Source: Elephas maximus indicus (lineage: Eukaryota; Chordata; Mammalia; Proboscidea; Elephantidae). From it: a DNA stretch of 64,000 nt. Position numbers and translations under genes: made by a program. Each line of letters starts with the position of its first letter. Positions within the stretch are counted from its first letter, which is position 1. Below the pieces are notes generated by a model that was given only the letters and a program-made list of their open reading frames with translations, did not search any database and had not been told where the DNA came from. Of this stretch, positions 45,481 through 57,323 are shown piece after piece. The stretch spans positions 61,546,607 through 61,610,606 of the forward strand of contig NC_064835.1 of NCBI RefSeq assembly GCF_024166365.1, read 5' to 3'.

Positions 45481-46205
45481 AACTGAGAATCAAAATGAGG
45501 TCGACACATTGATTTGGGTGGCTACGTCTCCTCTTCTTGTTAGGATTGGTGCTATCAGAATCCAGAGATGCCAAAGGAATAGTCACTCCTGAAAAGTCTC
45601 TGGCAGGAGTTCTTTGTGCTGAAGTCATGCGCTCTCTATCCAGTATGTCCAGCTCCAGCTATCACAGCCTAAGCTTGAGTGAGCTGTCAGGGCCTGTGTG
45701 TGGTGCCCAAGGAGGAGAGAAATGCCACTGTCATGGTTAGGATGTTTTAGGCTGCAAGTAATAGAAGCCCACTCGCACTAACTTGTGCAAAAGCAAGGAG
45801 CATCAGCAGAATACTAGTGTGACCTTAGGGTACCTGAGGAGGTACGCTGTCCTGTTTCTCTGCTTCTGGTCTCTCTCTGCTTCTCTCTGGGCATCTTCTT
45901 CACTCTTCCATCACTGTAGCCAGCTTCCTGTGCTTGTGCCTGCCCTTGGCCAATCCTCAGCCTTCATGTTTACATCCGCTCTACTCAAGGGACCAACTCA
46001 GAGTTGGTAGCTGTTCCTTAGTCCCAATTCCTATTTCTACAGAAAATCCAGTTTTTCCAACTTTGCTTGTTCCATCTCTGTGACCCAGATCAGCGTTATG
46101 GGGAGGGTTGGTCATGTAGTATAAACATGGCCTAGGGAATCTATCCCCACGGATAGCAGGCCAAGTGGACACCCCAAATATGCATCTTACACATATGAAG
46201 TAGTG
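45481..46205 (+). other. SLC4A5: Intronic sequence with no recognised feature
   Basis: No exon or repeat recognised. A short frame with SerSerSer runs at 45537-45740 has no known similarity. Confidence 0.45.
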
Positions 46206-46209
46206 AGGA

Positions 46210-46425
46210 CAGGGTCTGTGGTGGTGCAAATAGTTAATGCACTCAGTTTCTAACCAAAAGGTTGGAAATTTGAGTCCACCCAGAGGCACCTTGGAAGAAA
46301 GGTCTGGCAATCCACGTCTAAAAAATCAGCCATTGAAAACTCTGTGGAACACAGTTCTACTCTGACACACATGGGGTTGCCAAGGGTCAGAATCAACTTG
46401 ATAGCAACTGGCTATTCGTGAGGAT
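46210..46425 (+). mobile_element. AfroSINE, sense, long subtype, diverged
   Basis: GGGTCTGTGGTGGTGCAAAT head, GAAATTTGAGTCCACCCAG, CTGGCAATCCACGTCT and GGGTCAGAATCAACTTGATA. Confidence 0.85.
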
Positions 46426-46789
46426 GTGTACTTTATGCAATCAATCTTTTGGCCACAGTTGGTGCTTCTAATGCCAATCAGAACTTCCAGAATTCTTCAG
46501 ATTGCCTGTGAGTGTGTAGGTGGTGAAGCTTTGCAAACCCAGGCGCCTCAGAGATCACCCCCTATCTTTGTACATGAGGATCTACCGATGTCAGTGCAAG
46601 CCTACATCAACCCATCGGGCAGTGGAAAAGGGGAAATTGACCTGTGGGTCTAGGAGACCTTTCGAAAGGTTGCCTTTTCCACGCTTTCTTCTTTCCTTCT
46701 CAAAACATTTTAGGGGATGTGGTGTTAGGTCCTGTGGGAGAATTAAAACGAATAAGATATGACTCTACTCTCAAAGTACTTATGATCTA

Positions 46790-47096
46790 GTGCAGGAGTC
46801 TGCAAACTTTTCCTGTTAAGGGCCAAAAAAAAAAAAAAAAAACCAAACCCAGTGCCATCTAGTCGATTCCGATTCATAGCGACCAGAGAGTAAATATTTT
46901 AGGTGCTTTTGTTTGTTTGTTACATGTAGTCCCCTTCTTTCCTCTTCCTCTTCCTCTTGCTTGTCCCCCTTACTTATTTATTTTTTTTACAAACATTTAA
47001 AGATGTAAAAATCATTCTTACCTACTTGTCCATGCAAAACCAGGCTGTGTGGCACCTTTAGCCCACAGGCCATGGTTTTTTGACCCTGAACTAGTG
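46790..47096 (+). mobile_element. MER5A-like hAT/Charlie element, with an AfroSINE tail fragment inside
   Basis: The ends (CAGGAGTCTGCAAACTTTTC... and ...CATGGTTTTTTGACCCTG) and AAGGGCC/GAGTAAATATTTTAGG text are those of a MER5A-type non-autonomous hAT element. An A-run plus antisense SINE tail (AACCCAGTGCCATCTAGTCG) occupies 46827-46885. Confidence 0.8.
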
Positions 47097-47159
47097 TAAA
47101 AAGCAAATGTGTGCTCATATACACAGATCATAAAACCCAGGATGGCATATGCTAAGTAC

Positions 47160-47400
47160 TGAGAACAGGGACTCTAGAGTCAAAAAACTTGCCCTCAAAC
47201 CCTGCTTCTTATAAGCTTCATGACCTTGGGCAGGCTCTTTGTACTGTAAGAGTCTCTGTCTCCTCATCTGTACAGCGGAACTAGTAACAGACCTGCCTTC
47301 TGGGCTCTATTTGAGGATTAAATGAGATAATACACAGAAAGTGCTTAGCACAGCGCCCAGCACATAGAAAGTGCCCACTAATGTTATTCCTAAGTGCTGT
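47160..47400 (+). repeat. MIR, sense, well preserved
   Basis: ATGACCTTGGGCAGGCTCTT, TCTCCTCATCTGTACAGCG, GGATTAAATGAGATAATAC and GCTTAGCACAGCGCCCAGC follow the MIR order from core to 3' end. Confidence 0.85.
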
Positions 47401-48665
47401 TGATAAATGACACAAAGCTTGGTGGGAGTCAGAAGAAGGAGCTGCCTCCTCAAGCTGGGTGCCTGGGGAGGCTTCATCATGGAGAAGGTGGCCTTCGAAC
47501 TAGGCCGTGAATAAGCGGAGGTGGAAGGGAGAAGATCTAGGCGGAGGAGGGGACCTATCCTTAGAGCCTTAAATAAGGGATGCTTCCACAGACTCTGAGG
47601 GAGACCGACAGGTGTGTAAATGGTGGTTCCATGGGGCCATTACAAATATGTCCTGGACACACAGGCAAGTGGCCTTCAGAGAGGTTTGGCACCAGAAGCC
47701 TTTCCCTGGAGGAGCCAGTTTAGAATTTGCTAGTACCTTTGTCTGGTGGCGTCCACTCAGCGATGGGCTCCTCTCAAGCCTGAATGAAGATATAATGTGC
47801 AGCAAGAGGGACCCTTCACTGAATGCAAGGACTTGGGAGCAGAGTCTCCCAACCCCCCATTCCATTCACTACAGCTCCCTGGAATGCCACTCCACTGCCC
47901 CCTCCCCGAAGCTGCACCACTGTGGTTAATGACTTCCTGGGAGAAGTGGCTCTCCAGTAATGCCCACATTGCACAAGACCCTCAGAGGAGGCTCCTAGGC
48001 CACAAAAGCAAAGACTTTCAACCACAGGGCTTTGGCTAGTCAGCCATGGAAGACTGTGGGGTTCAATCCAGAACCAGCTAAAACAGAGAGCCCCACTTGT
48101 CTGGTCCCAGTCGCAGGCATATCTTATCTGCAGAGATGGAGGTTTCCAGCCATCTTATCCCAAGTCGTCTTATCCTGAATCACTTAACTAATGTGCCTTG
48201 TTCTGATTTTACGCTCAGCAAACAGATTTCTGGTGAAGTTTTGGCTTTCCCTGTACATCTGGCTATAGTGAGAGAATGCAACGGCCAACTGTTTAACAGT
48301 TGTAAATCTCAACAGAAATGAAATAAATTGGCCTTTGGGTTTATACATCAGCCCTTGTGAACTTGGATAGCATTAGTCAGAGTCCCTAAGCCTAATCACT
48401 TCTGGAACACTAAAAAGACAGATTCTGAGTTTGGGCAGGGGAGGATCCCCTAAGAGGTCTGGGAGGCCTTTCTGGTGCTCAGCAGCCCCTCCTGGTACCT
48501 CTAAACTTCTACACGGTGTATGTTGACCCATGACCCATGCCTGCCCACTCAGTCTTTTATCCTTTATACACTTTCAAATTCATTACCAAGGTTGGCTTGT
48601 GAGAATACACATTGTCTGTGTAGTTTCAATCCATTGTAGAAACAACTTTTTGTACTGAGTATCTC
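47401..48665 (+). other. SLC4A5: Intronic sequence; L2-like piece at 47430-47560
   Basis: GAGAAGGTGGCCTTCGAACT resembles an L2 remnant. No exon is supported. Overlapping frames near 47.6-48.0 kb have no recognised similarity. Confidence 0.4.
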
Positions 48666-48671
48666 ACATTC

Positions 48672-48712
48672 GGAGAAGCCTTGGTGGTGCAGTGTTTAAG
48701 AGCTCGGTGGAC
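48672..48712 (+). mobile_element. AfroSINE head fragment, sense
   Basis: GAAGCCTTGGTGGTGCAGTG and TTTAAGAGCTCGG, stopping abruptly after about 40 bp. It is the tRNA-like head only. Confidence 0.75.
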
Positions 48713-49230
48713 ACATTTTCATACATGTGCTTGTCCTTATATGGTGTGAATTTGCCAAACAAATTGTAGGGATGGGCCAGAACTTGCTTTGGACTTCCCG
48801 TTTTGAAAAGATTTTTTTTTCTCCCAGAAATCCTTTCTTGGTGCTTCTATCAGAGACTGAGCCTGGGGGGGAAGCAATGATTCCTCAGACTCCGCTAGGG
48901 CAATTCTTGCCTACCCTGCAAAGGGAGTTAACACTGGCCTTGGTTTCTGCTGGGAAATGCTGGGAGCTGTTAGGACTCATAAGTGAAGTTCAGTAGCTCT
49001 GCTGGATAAGGGAGAAAAACGCATTCACATACCTTTTTAGAAATGAATCCGTTAGAGTCACAAAGTTTCTTACAAACAATCCTTAGGCAGAAATCAAAAA
49101 CAACGCATCCTGATGCTTTATAACTAATACATGAAGTCAAGCCTTTAGATGATGAGGGTGAGGAGGAGTCAGAGAACAAAGTGAGCCCACGTAGCTAGCT
49201 GATTACCACAGTGCAGGTGTGTACCTTACA
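48713..49230 (+). other. SLC4A5: Intronic sequence with no recognised feature
   Basis: No exon or repeat recognised. Confidence 0.4.
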
Positions 49231-49235
49231 ACTTT

Positions 49236-49575
49236 TAGGTGAGTGCCAGTAGCTGATGAGTAGATTTTGACTTATGGGGTCCCCTCATATGTCGCAGTAG
49301 AACTGTGGCTGTGATCTTTTGGAAGAAGATTACCAGGCCTTTGTTTTGAGGCACCTCTGGGTAGACTCGAACCTCCAACTTTTCATTTAGCAGCCAGCCA
49401 AGCACATTAACGGTTTGCACACCCAGGGATTCCTTTACACACACACACCTGTTGGCGTCAAGTTGATTCTGACTCACAGTGACCCTATAGGACAGAGTAG
49501 AACTGCCCCATTGGGTTTCCAAGGAGCAGCTGGTGGATTCATATTGCTCTTAACCACTATGCCACCAGGGCTCCA
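49236..49575 (-). mobile_element. Two antisense AfroSINEs in tandem (49236-49432, 49438-49575)
   Basis: The left copy is old (GATTACCAGGCCTTTGTTTT, CACACCCAGGGATTCC). The right copy is younger (GTTGGCGTCAAGTTGATTCT, CACTATGCCACCAGGGCTCC) and begins after an ACACACACACAC tail. Same orientation, head to tail. Confidence 0.88.
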
Positions 49576-49876
49576 GGGACTCCTTTGGGTAAGTTTAACT
49601 TATTACAAGAAATAAATTCACACAAGTATGATTTCTAAAAACAAATGTTTAGAGGCAACATAGCCTTGACATTAAAGATTGTATTTTACAGAAGATTTCA
49701 TTTAAAAAATCTTTAAAATTAGAATGAGCTAACGGTAATTTTTCAATAAATGAACTAACCAGGACACAGTTTAATGATAACAACATGCAAAACAAGTATA
49801 GAAAGAAAGGACCTCCACCCCAGTCCCAATGTTTTTATCTGTTCTCCAGTCTTTACCCTTTTGTATCTAACCCCAC
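49576..49876 (+). other. SLC4A5: AT-rich intronic sequence with no recognised feature
   Basis: About 300 bp of unassigned AT-rich sequence. Confidence 0.4.
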
Positions 49877-50092
49877 ATAGGACTCCATGGGTGGTGTAAA
49901 CAGTTAACGAGCTCAGCTGCTAACCCAGAGGTTGGCAGTTCCAGCCTACCCAGAGGAGCTTCCCAGAGGAAGAAAGCCCTGGCAATCTACATCTGGGAAA
50001 AATCAGACATTGAAAACCCGATGGAGCACAGCTCTACAGTGACACATGGAGTCGCCATAAGTTGGAGTCAATTCCACAGCAACTGGCTTAAC
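49877..50092 (+). mobile_element. AfroSINE, sense, long subtype
   Basis: GGACTCCATGGGTGGTGTAA head, GCAGTTCCAGCCTACCCAG, CTGGCAATCTACATCTGG and GGAGTCAATTCCACAGCAAC. Confidence 0.85.
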
Positions 50093-50915
50093 CACACATT
50101 GTTTTTTCTTCTCGAAGCATCTGTGTCTTCCTCCTAAAAATGACTGAGGTCTGATTCTCGGCCCCCTGGGATTCTGATATAATTAGCTGAGGTTCAGCCT
50201 GGGTACTGGAATTTTTCAGAAGCTCCCAGATGATTCTAATGTGACCAGTGAGAATCACTGATACCTATTGTAACCAAAGTAGAATCCGTGGGGATTATGG
50301 TTTAAGCCTCTGTCTGGGGATGGAACTACAATTCTGGATTCTCAGTCTTCAGCCCTTTTCAGATCCTTCTTTAAGGAGAACCTCCCTCTTGTCCCGTACC
50401 ACGGCTTGAGGTAGGAAAGCCTTGGCTATCCCCGGTAGCTTGCCTCTTGACTCTATCTTTTGCTGTGGGCGTTAATTGAACAGCAACTTTCTCTAATCGT
50501 ATTTGTGACCGAGAGTTAACTAATCACAGAAAAAGCCTTGGTTCTGAGCCCCCTCTTTGCGTGACAGAGGATTGCTGCTGTGCCATGTGACCGTTCGAGC
50601 TTCCACTCAGCTCCATCCCAGCTGGGAGGGGGCCCTGCTGACTCTCCTCGGCACGTACAGAGGCAGGAGGCTGTGCTGCAGCCCAGGCTCAGCAAAACCC
50701 CTGAAAGCCTTCTACCAACCTGGAGATTTTCTTTCCACTGGACCAGTTTCTCCAACTCTAATTCCCCACTTTTTGAAGCCAACCTCAGTATAAAAGTCAC
50801 TTGGCAGTGAGTTGCTTGGGATTGCACATTACCCACTTTACCAGGCTTCCACGAGCCTTTAAACCTGGCTTTAGGCAGACTCTTTTTAAAGAGCCCTTTC
50901 TTTTATTCATTCTGA
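50093..50915 (+). other. SLC4A5: Intronic sequence with no recognised feature
   Basis: 50160-50260 (ATTCTGATATAATTAGCTGA, GATTCTAATGTGACCAGTG) has the look of an old repeat that I cannot name. Confidence 0.4.
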
Positions 50916-51470
50916 AAAACATTTAAACTTTTTATTGTGGAGAATTCAAATTAATTCAAAAGTAGCGTATAGTAGTCCCTGGATGGTGCAAGCAGTTAAG
51001 GAGCTTGGCTGCTAACCAGAAGGTTGGAAGTTCAAGTCCACCCAGAGACACCTCAAATGAAAGGCCTGGTGATCTACTTCCAAAGAATCAGCCACTGAAA
51101 ATGCTATGGAGCTCAGTTCTACTCTGACACACACGGGGTTGCCACGAGTCAGAACTGACTCGATTGCAGCTGGTTAGTATATAGTAGAATGAGCCTCCAT
51201 GTATCCATCACCTAGCTTCAACAACTACAAGCTAACTAATGACCAATCTTGGTTCATCTGGGTCATGTTGATAGAAATCCCAGACACCATATCATTTCAT
51301 CTATAATATTTTGGTATGTGGCTCTTTATGAACATAACCACAGTACTATTAGCACACCTAAAAATAAATAACAGTTAATTCCTTACTTTCCATCAAATTA
51401 TCCAGGCAAAGTTCACATTTTCCAAATATACATATATCTGGGCACACTCTTCTGCCAGTGTTCTTGGCAC
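50916..51470 (-). mobile_element. Old L1 3' region, antisense, split by a sense AfroSINE (50976-51178)
   Basis: L1 text AACTTTTTATTGTGGAGAAT before and ATAGTAGAATGAGCCTCCAT after the SINE (GTCCCTGGATGGTGCAAGC ... GAGTCAGAACTGACTCGATT). GTATAGTAG/GTATATAGTAG at the borders suggests the target-site duplication. Confidence 0.75.
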
Positions 51471-52755
51471 TATTCTAAGGGAAAGAGATCATGTCCCGTA
51501 GTGGGTCCACTTGTAGGAGAATGGGACACAAAGCTTTGTGTTTGCTGGCATTGGGACCCCAGACAAGCCAAACTGTCCTGAGTCACATGGTTTTATGTAG
51601 CTACAGGCAGGGGCTCTTCAGGGCTCATTCAAATCACCTGGGGTGCTCCCATGACCAGTCCTCCCTCCTGGTGAGGTGACCATCCAGGCTTCACTATTTT
51701 TTTAAACCTCCCCCAGGGAATTCTAATGGGCACTCAAGGTTGAAAACCACTGCTGTATATCTCTGGTGCTCCACTTTGCCTTGTTCTAGGCAAGGTGAAA
51801 GTGAGCTAAATTTCCAGCTGTAGCCATCAAAAACACAAAATTAAGGTCCAGGTCACAGACTTCATGGTTCAACATCTGTATTCCTAAAATAGCTTCAAAG
51901 GGGGCTGGAGAGGTGTCCCTAGTGAAGTTGTCTAGTATCCTAGAATGTTTTGAAATCAAGTTCCCAGGAGATTCTGGAAGCAGGGTCTAGTTCTGTTATT
52001 GCCCTGAGCCTGGAAGCAGTTTACTTTTCTTCAAACTGTGCTCAGCTGGGTTGCTGCCTTGTCTGTTTGTCTGTGGAGCTAATAACGCTTGGGGTGTGTC
52101 TAACAGTCCAGGTCCTGGAGGACGGAGAAGACTGATCATGTTTGCTATCTGGATTTAATAGAGGATGTTTCAAGGAGGAGGTGTGACTCTACCCACTCCT
52201 TCTAGGTAGACTTGCTTTTACATATGCAGAAAGTTGAAGAATGGGATGTCAGGAGAGGGCTGCACCAGATATTTGTGGGACAGTGAAGAGCACAACCAAC
52301 CAAAGTGACCCCATGAATGGGATGCATCACACTTTTGGATGGATGGGCTGGGTATGGAGTAGCAAAAGGGTCCTCAGTGGCAGGTGACAGTCTAGTTGAT
52401 CTTGTGATTTTTTTTGAGCAAAAAAAAAAGGGCAATATAAAGGATTGATTGGATAGGCGAAAGACCCTCAGGGAGAAAGGTTGAGTGTGTTCTCAACCAA
52501 AATACTTGGACTTGTCCTTTGATCTCTCCCTTGCAAACTCTTACTGAGAAAAACCTTTCTATTGGTATCATGTACACTTGGATCTACTATAATTTAAATG
52601 ATGTTCCTCAAAACAGATTTTCACATGAAAAAAGTCAGCTACAACTTAGTGGCAAGTGTCTGTCTGGTCTCTGCTCCAGCCACCCTGTTTCAGATCTTTG
52701 TCTCCCAGGCCTCTGATCACCCTCTCCATTCATGTCTGCTGGCTGCCTGGTTTCA
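51471..52755 (+). other. SLC4A5: Intronic sequence with no firmly recognised feature
   Basis: 51630-51760 (CAAATCACCTGGGGTGCTCC, GTTGAAAACCACTGCTGTA) resembles a decayed MER-type DNA element. The rest is unassigned. Confidence 0.4.
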
Positions 52756-52757
52756 AA

Positions 52758-52917
52758 ACAAAACCCATTGCCATCGAGTTGATTCCGACTCATAATGACC
52801 TTATAGGACAAAGCAGAACAGCCCCATAGGGTTTCCAAGGAGCAGCTGGTAGATTTGAACTGCCAACCTTTTGGTTAGGAACCAGTCTCTTAACCACTGC
52901 GCCACCAGGGCTCCAGC
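52758..52917 (-). mobile_element. AfroSINE, antisense
   Basis: AAACCCATTGCCATCGAGTT, CCCCATAGGGTTTCCAAGG and CACTGCGCCACCAGGGCTCC; a complete copy with low divergence. Confidence 0.92.
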
Positions 52918-52984
52918 TGCCTGGTTAGCTGGTCTCAAATAAATTAATTGAATTAAGACGTTAAACACTGATAAAGCAAAGTGC

Positions 52985-53515
52985 TCACACAATTAGCTAA
53001 AGAGGAAATCTGACAAAGGAAAACCTCACTAGTAATCAAAAAAAAAAAATGCAAACATGATTTAATTTTTCAATTATCAGATAAAAAAAGGTGAAAAAAA
53101 TGAAAATGCTAGAGTTTGAGGACTTCGGGGAAATATTCAGCCTCATACCCATCGGTGAAAGAGTAAGTTGGTACAAGTTTTCTAGAAAACTGTTTGGCAC
53201 AGTATGTTATACATTTAAGAATGTGCAGACTTAGCAATTCCATTTCCTAGAATTTACCCAAAAAAAAAAATATTCAGCAGGAGCCGAGGATGTTCAAAAC
53301 AGCCTTATTTATAATAAAGAATACTTAGAAATAATCCAAACATCCACAAATTCAGGATTGCTCCTGTCAGTTATGGTACACTCATACCATGAAATAATAG
53401 AGAGCCTTTAAAATATCATGAGCTACAGTAAATTTTAATGGTTATGGATATATATAAACATGAAAAGACGTCTATTAGATATTATACCCTTAAGGCCGCT
53501 AAAATGTTATTGATA
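52985..53515 (+). mobile_element. Old L1 3' region, sense
   Basis: TTAGCAATTCCATTTCCTAG, AAACAGCCTTATTTATAATA and CACTCATACCATGAAATAAT are typical sense L1 3' end text. Confidence 0.7.
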
Positions 53516-53519
53516 TAAA

Positions 53520-53522
53520 AGT

Positions 53523-53553
<31 letters not shown>

Positions 53554-53558
53554 CATAT
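53520..53558 (+). repeat. (GT)n microsatellite
   Basis: GTGTGTGTTTGTGTGTGTGT and further GT units. Confidence 0.92.
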
Positions 53559-53714
53559 GTGCACGCTGGAAGATCTAAAATGATAGTCGTCAAAATATCA
53601 ACTATGGTGGCCTCTGGTTGGGGGGGATGGTTTGAATGACTTTACTTTCTTCCTTTTTTCTTGTTTCCAAAACTACGAAAGTAGTAGTCTTTCTTTTTCA
53701 AAAACAATGTTGAC

Positions 53715-53900
53715 AATAGCTAGCACTGATAGAATATGTATATTATGTGCTCTAATTGTTACACACTGGTACTATCCTTAAAGAAAACAAAGGTGATAAA
53801 AGATTAAGTAACGTGCCCAAAGTCCACAGCAACTAAGTGATGGAGCTGGCACTCAGAATCTGGCAGTCTCTCTCTCTGCAGGATGTGCTCTGTTCTACTA
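53715..53900 (-). repeat. MIR, antisense
   Basis: TATTATGTGCTCTAATTGTT, GATTAAGTAACGTGCCCAAA and GTGATGGAGCTGGCACTC. Confidence 0.65.
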
Positions 53901-54377
53901 AATAACCCAACGAAAGAGTGAAAGTCTTCTAACCAGCCCCCCAACAATCCCACTCCTCTCCTCAGAAGTAACCACTGGTAACTGTTTGACATGTACCCTT
54001 TCAAACCTTTTGCTGGGCATTTCCAAACACACACACCGTTTTTCTTTTCAGTAAAATGGATTACCCATCCTGTCAGTATCCGGTTTGCCCTTACACTTTT
54101 TACCTCAGGGGTAGTCTCCAGCATGGACATGTAGGACGGATGTAACCATTCCCCCACTGAAGAACTGGGCGGTGGGGTGGGGTGGGGGGAGTTTCCAGTT
54201 TTTTGCCAAACAGACAAAGCTGCAGTGAGCATCTTCGTGTACATATTACTTGTACAGATGTGTCCTTATGTTCCTGTCGTAATTTCCTGGAAATGGAGCC
54301 ACTGGATCAAAAAAGATGCACGCTTTAGACTTTTAAGGAGGCTGCCCAATTACCTCCACCAAAAAGGTTGTGCCATT

Positions 54378-54878
54378 GTTGTGGATTGAATTATGTCCCC
54401 CCAAAATGTGTGTCAGTCTGGCTAGGCCATGATTCCCAGTATTGTGTGACTGTCCACCATTTTGTCATCTGATGTGATTTTCCTATGTGTTGTAAATCTC
54501 ACCTCTATGATGTTAATGAGGCAGGATTAGAGGCAGCTGTGTTAATGAGGCAGGACTCAGTCTACAAGATTAGGTTGTATTTTGAGTCAATCTCTTTTGA
54601 GATATAAAAGAGAGAAGTGAGCAGAGGGACATGAGGACCTCATTACCACCAAGCAAGAAGAGCCAGTCCCTGCACTGAGAAGCTCCAAGACCAGGGGAAG
54701 ATCGATGACAAGGACCTTCCCCCAGAGCCGACAGAGAAAGAAAGCCTTGCCTTGGAGCTGATGCCCTGAATTAGGACTTCTAGCTTCCTAAATTGTGAGA
54801 GAATAAGTGTCTGTTCGTTAAAGCCATCTACTTGTGGTATTTCGGTTACCGCAGCCCTAGATAAAATAATTAACACAA
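54378..54878 (+). mobile_element. MaLR-type solo LTR, sense
   Basis: In sense it reads TGTTGTGGATTGAATTATG, GTCCCCCCAAAATGTGTG, and ends CTAGATAAAATAATTAACACA. This beginning and end are those of the MLT1/MST group. It is flanked by GCCAT (left) and ACCAT (right), a 5-bp duplication with one mismatch. It is the only one of six related LTRs in gene-sense orientation. No viral coding sequence is present. Confidence 0.88.
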
Positions 54879-54911
54879 CCATTAAGTCTGCAGTACAAAC
54901 AAATAAACAAA

Positions 54912-55113
54912 CAAGCAAAAAACCCAGTTGCCATCATGTCGATTCTGATTCATAGTAGCCCCCTGTGTAGAACTGTTCCATAGGGTTTTCAAGGTTATAA
55001 GCTTTCGGAAGCAGATCACCAGGCCTTTCTGGCAAGGCACCCCTGGGTGGGTTCGAACCACCAACCTTTTGGTTAGCAGTGGAGTCCTTAACCATTTGCA
55101 TCACCTGGGGACC
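54912..55113 (-). mobile_element. AfroSINE, antisense, long subtype
   Basis: CAAGCAAAAAACCCAGTTGC tail, GTTCCATAGGGTTTTCAAGG, AAGCAGATCACCAGGCC and a decayed head ending CATCACCTGGGGACC. Confidence 0.9.
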
Positions 55114-56000
55114 CGACATGATGTACATGAGTGCCCATTTCCCTGTATTTCCACTGACAGGCTGGGAAGTGAAGAATGTTATTTCATTTGTTGTAATTTA
55201 AATGTCCTCGCTTACTAATGAAGTTGAGCATCTTTTCATATGTTTATTGGCCATTTAAATTTCTTGGGATTGTTCACTTTCCATTGGGCACTTTGAGTTT
55301 TTCTTATTGATTTGAAGGAGCTTTGTTCTTTTATGAATATTGGTCCTTTGAGGCTCTGTCTGTTGCAAATATTTTCCCCAGTACATTACTTTTCCTGTAA
55401 CTTGGTTTATGCCTTATTTTGTTTTCTAGAACTTTTAATTTATTTTATTTTTATATACGCGAATCTTTTTTTTCCCTTTGCGGTTTTCCATCTTATTTAA
55501 GGAGTCTTTCTCCACAACCAAGGACATAAGAATATTCTCCTACATTCTCTTCTTGTACATTGATAGTTTTGTTTATAGATTTATTTTTTATGTTTAGACT
55601 TTAATCCATGTAGACTTTAATATTATGTTTGGTGAGAAGCCAGGACTTAACTTTTTTTTATCCTTAGATTGATCATCTTTTAAACAACTCCAACTCCTTT
55701 TTCATAGCCTGAATTCCCATGTGGATCCAGGTCTGTTTGTAGACTGTTGATCCATCAATCCCTTGGTCTACTCCTGGACTGGAATCACGCTGTTTTAATT
55801 ACTCTAGCTTTTCAGCAAGTTTTAATATCTGCTAGGGCATGTCCCACCCCATACTTCCTCTTTTTTAAACTTTCTCTGACCATTCTCTGACATTCACTTT
55901 TTCAGAGGAACTTTAGAATTCACTAACCAGGCTCCAAAAATACTCCCTTGGGCTTTTGATTAGAATAGCTTGAAAAAAAAAATTTTTTTTTTTGAAGCCA

Positions 56001-56390
56001 TACTGTAATGTGAGGTTGACATCTTAAAAGATGAAGTAGGGGTCTTCAATAGTGCTGCCCTCTGAGGAGAAGGCATGTCTGGCATTGCCTCTGCCCATCA
56101 TCCAAGGCCTTCCCACTCTGCCCCTCCACCCCAGCCTATGATTCCCAGGCTTCTGACAAAAGACAACTTCCTGCACATCCTTGGTTTAAGTTCTTTCCTT
56201 CCCCCGTGACATTTGGATTTTAACCAGAGCTATCAGAGCCCAAATCCTAAGAGTGAGAATCTTGGAAACCTCAAGCCCTGCAGCAGAACCCATAGGGAGA
56301 ATACTCATTGTCCCTACTCCTAGCAAATCACACCCCATAAGGCAGGCACTCAATGCCTCACACGTGACCACCCCTGGTTTCCTGATGACC
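56001..56390 (+). other. SLC4A5: Intronic sequence with no recognised feature
   Basis: Unassigned sequence between the old L1 and the L1 3' UTR copy. Confidence 0.4.
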
Positions 56391-56392
56391 CT

Positions 56393-56798
56393 TTTTTTGT
56401 TATTGTTGTGCTTTAAGTGAAAGTTTACAAATTAAGTCAGTCTCTCATAAAAAAAAAAAAAAAAAAACACGACTTGCTATATGCTCCTAGTTGCTCTCCC
56501 TGTAATGAGGCAACACACTCCTCCTCTCCACCCTCTATTTCCATGTCCATTCAGCCATCTTCCGTCCCCCTCTGCCTTCTCATCTCCCTTCCAGAGAGGA
56601 GCTGCCCACATAGTCTCATGTGTCTACTTGATCCAAGAAGCTCACTCCTTGACAGTCTCATTTTTTATCTTATAGTTCAGTCCAATCCCTGTCTGAAGAG
56701 TTGGCTTTGGGAATGGTTCCAGTCTTGTGCTAACGGAAGGTCTGGGGACCATGACCTCTGGGATCCTTCTAGTCTCAGTCAGACTATTAAGTCTGGCA
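56393..56798 (-). mobile_element. L1 3' end, antisense, short
   Basis: GTGCTTTAAGTGAAAGTTTA, a 20-bp A-run, then GTCAGACTATTAAGTCTGGC. Same family as 21.2 and 22.7 kb, truncated within the 3' UTR. Confidence 0.85.
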
Positions 56799-57162
56799 CA
56801 TGACACTTTTTGTTAACTGCTTTATTGAGGTGTAATTTATGTATGTTAAAGTTCTGTCATTTCAAGTGTGCAATTAAGTGGTTTTTAGTACATTTATAGA
56901 ATTGTGCGACCATCACAACCCAGCTCTAGCTCATTCCACAAATGGAGCACAACGAAATCCCTCGGGCCCATTTACGGTCATTCTCTGGATGTCTCTGTCC
57001 TGAGCATGACAGTGTCAGGAGGAGTGGGGGAGACAGTCACAGGGTTCCCAAGAGGCCCTCTGCCTGTGGGTCTAGGACCAATGCCCCACCAGTATCCACA
57101 CACGACTCCCAGGCTCCTCCTGAGGGCACTGGCCAAGCTGAGCCCATCCTTACCCCTTTCAG
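56799..57162 (+). other. SLC4A5: Intron end before coding exon 4; old L1 piece at 56808-56945
   Basis: TTATTGAGGTGTAATTTATG and CAATTAAGTGGTTTTTAGTA are antisense L1M text. From 56950 to the acceptor the sequence is unique. Confidence 0.6.
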
Positions 57163-57323
57163 GTGGATAAAGTTTGAAGAAAAGGTCGAGGAAGGAGGCG
57201 AGCGCTGGAGCAAGCCCCATGTGTCCACACTGTCCCTGCACAGCCTCTTTGAGCTCCGAACCTGCCTGCAGACGGGGACGGTGCTGCTGGATTTGGATGG
57301 TGGCTCCTTACCACAGATCATAG
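57163..57323 (+). CDS. SLC4A5: SLC4A5 coding exon 4
   Basis: The acceptor is CCTTACCCCTTTCAG and the donor ATAG|GTGAGG. The 161 nt complete Arg134, encode residues 135-187 and leave phase 1. The sequence [20 protein letters not shown], followed by [12 protein letters not shown], is a hallmark of the N-terminal cytoplasmic domain of Na+-coupled SLC4 transporters. The domain forms dimers and regulates the transport core. The later part (residues about 168-187) reads [17 protein letters not shown]. This is the most strongly conserved exon in the window and fixes the family assignment. The open frame after 57323 is intronic. Confidence 0.97.

Larger units (their letters stand above)
53930..56000 (-). 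mobile_element. Old L1 3' region, antisense, split by an LTR and an AfroSINE
   Basis: L1 text AACTGTTTGACATGTACCC and AAATGGAGCCACTGGATCA lies before 54377. It resumes after 55113 (AGTTGAGCATCTTTTCATAT, TTGCAAATATTTTCCCCAGT) and runs to about 55980. The nested LTR (54378-54878) and antisense AfroSINE (54912-55113) are younger. Confidence 0.7.
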
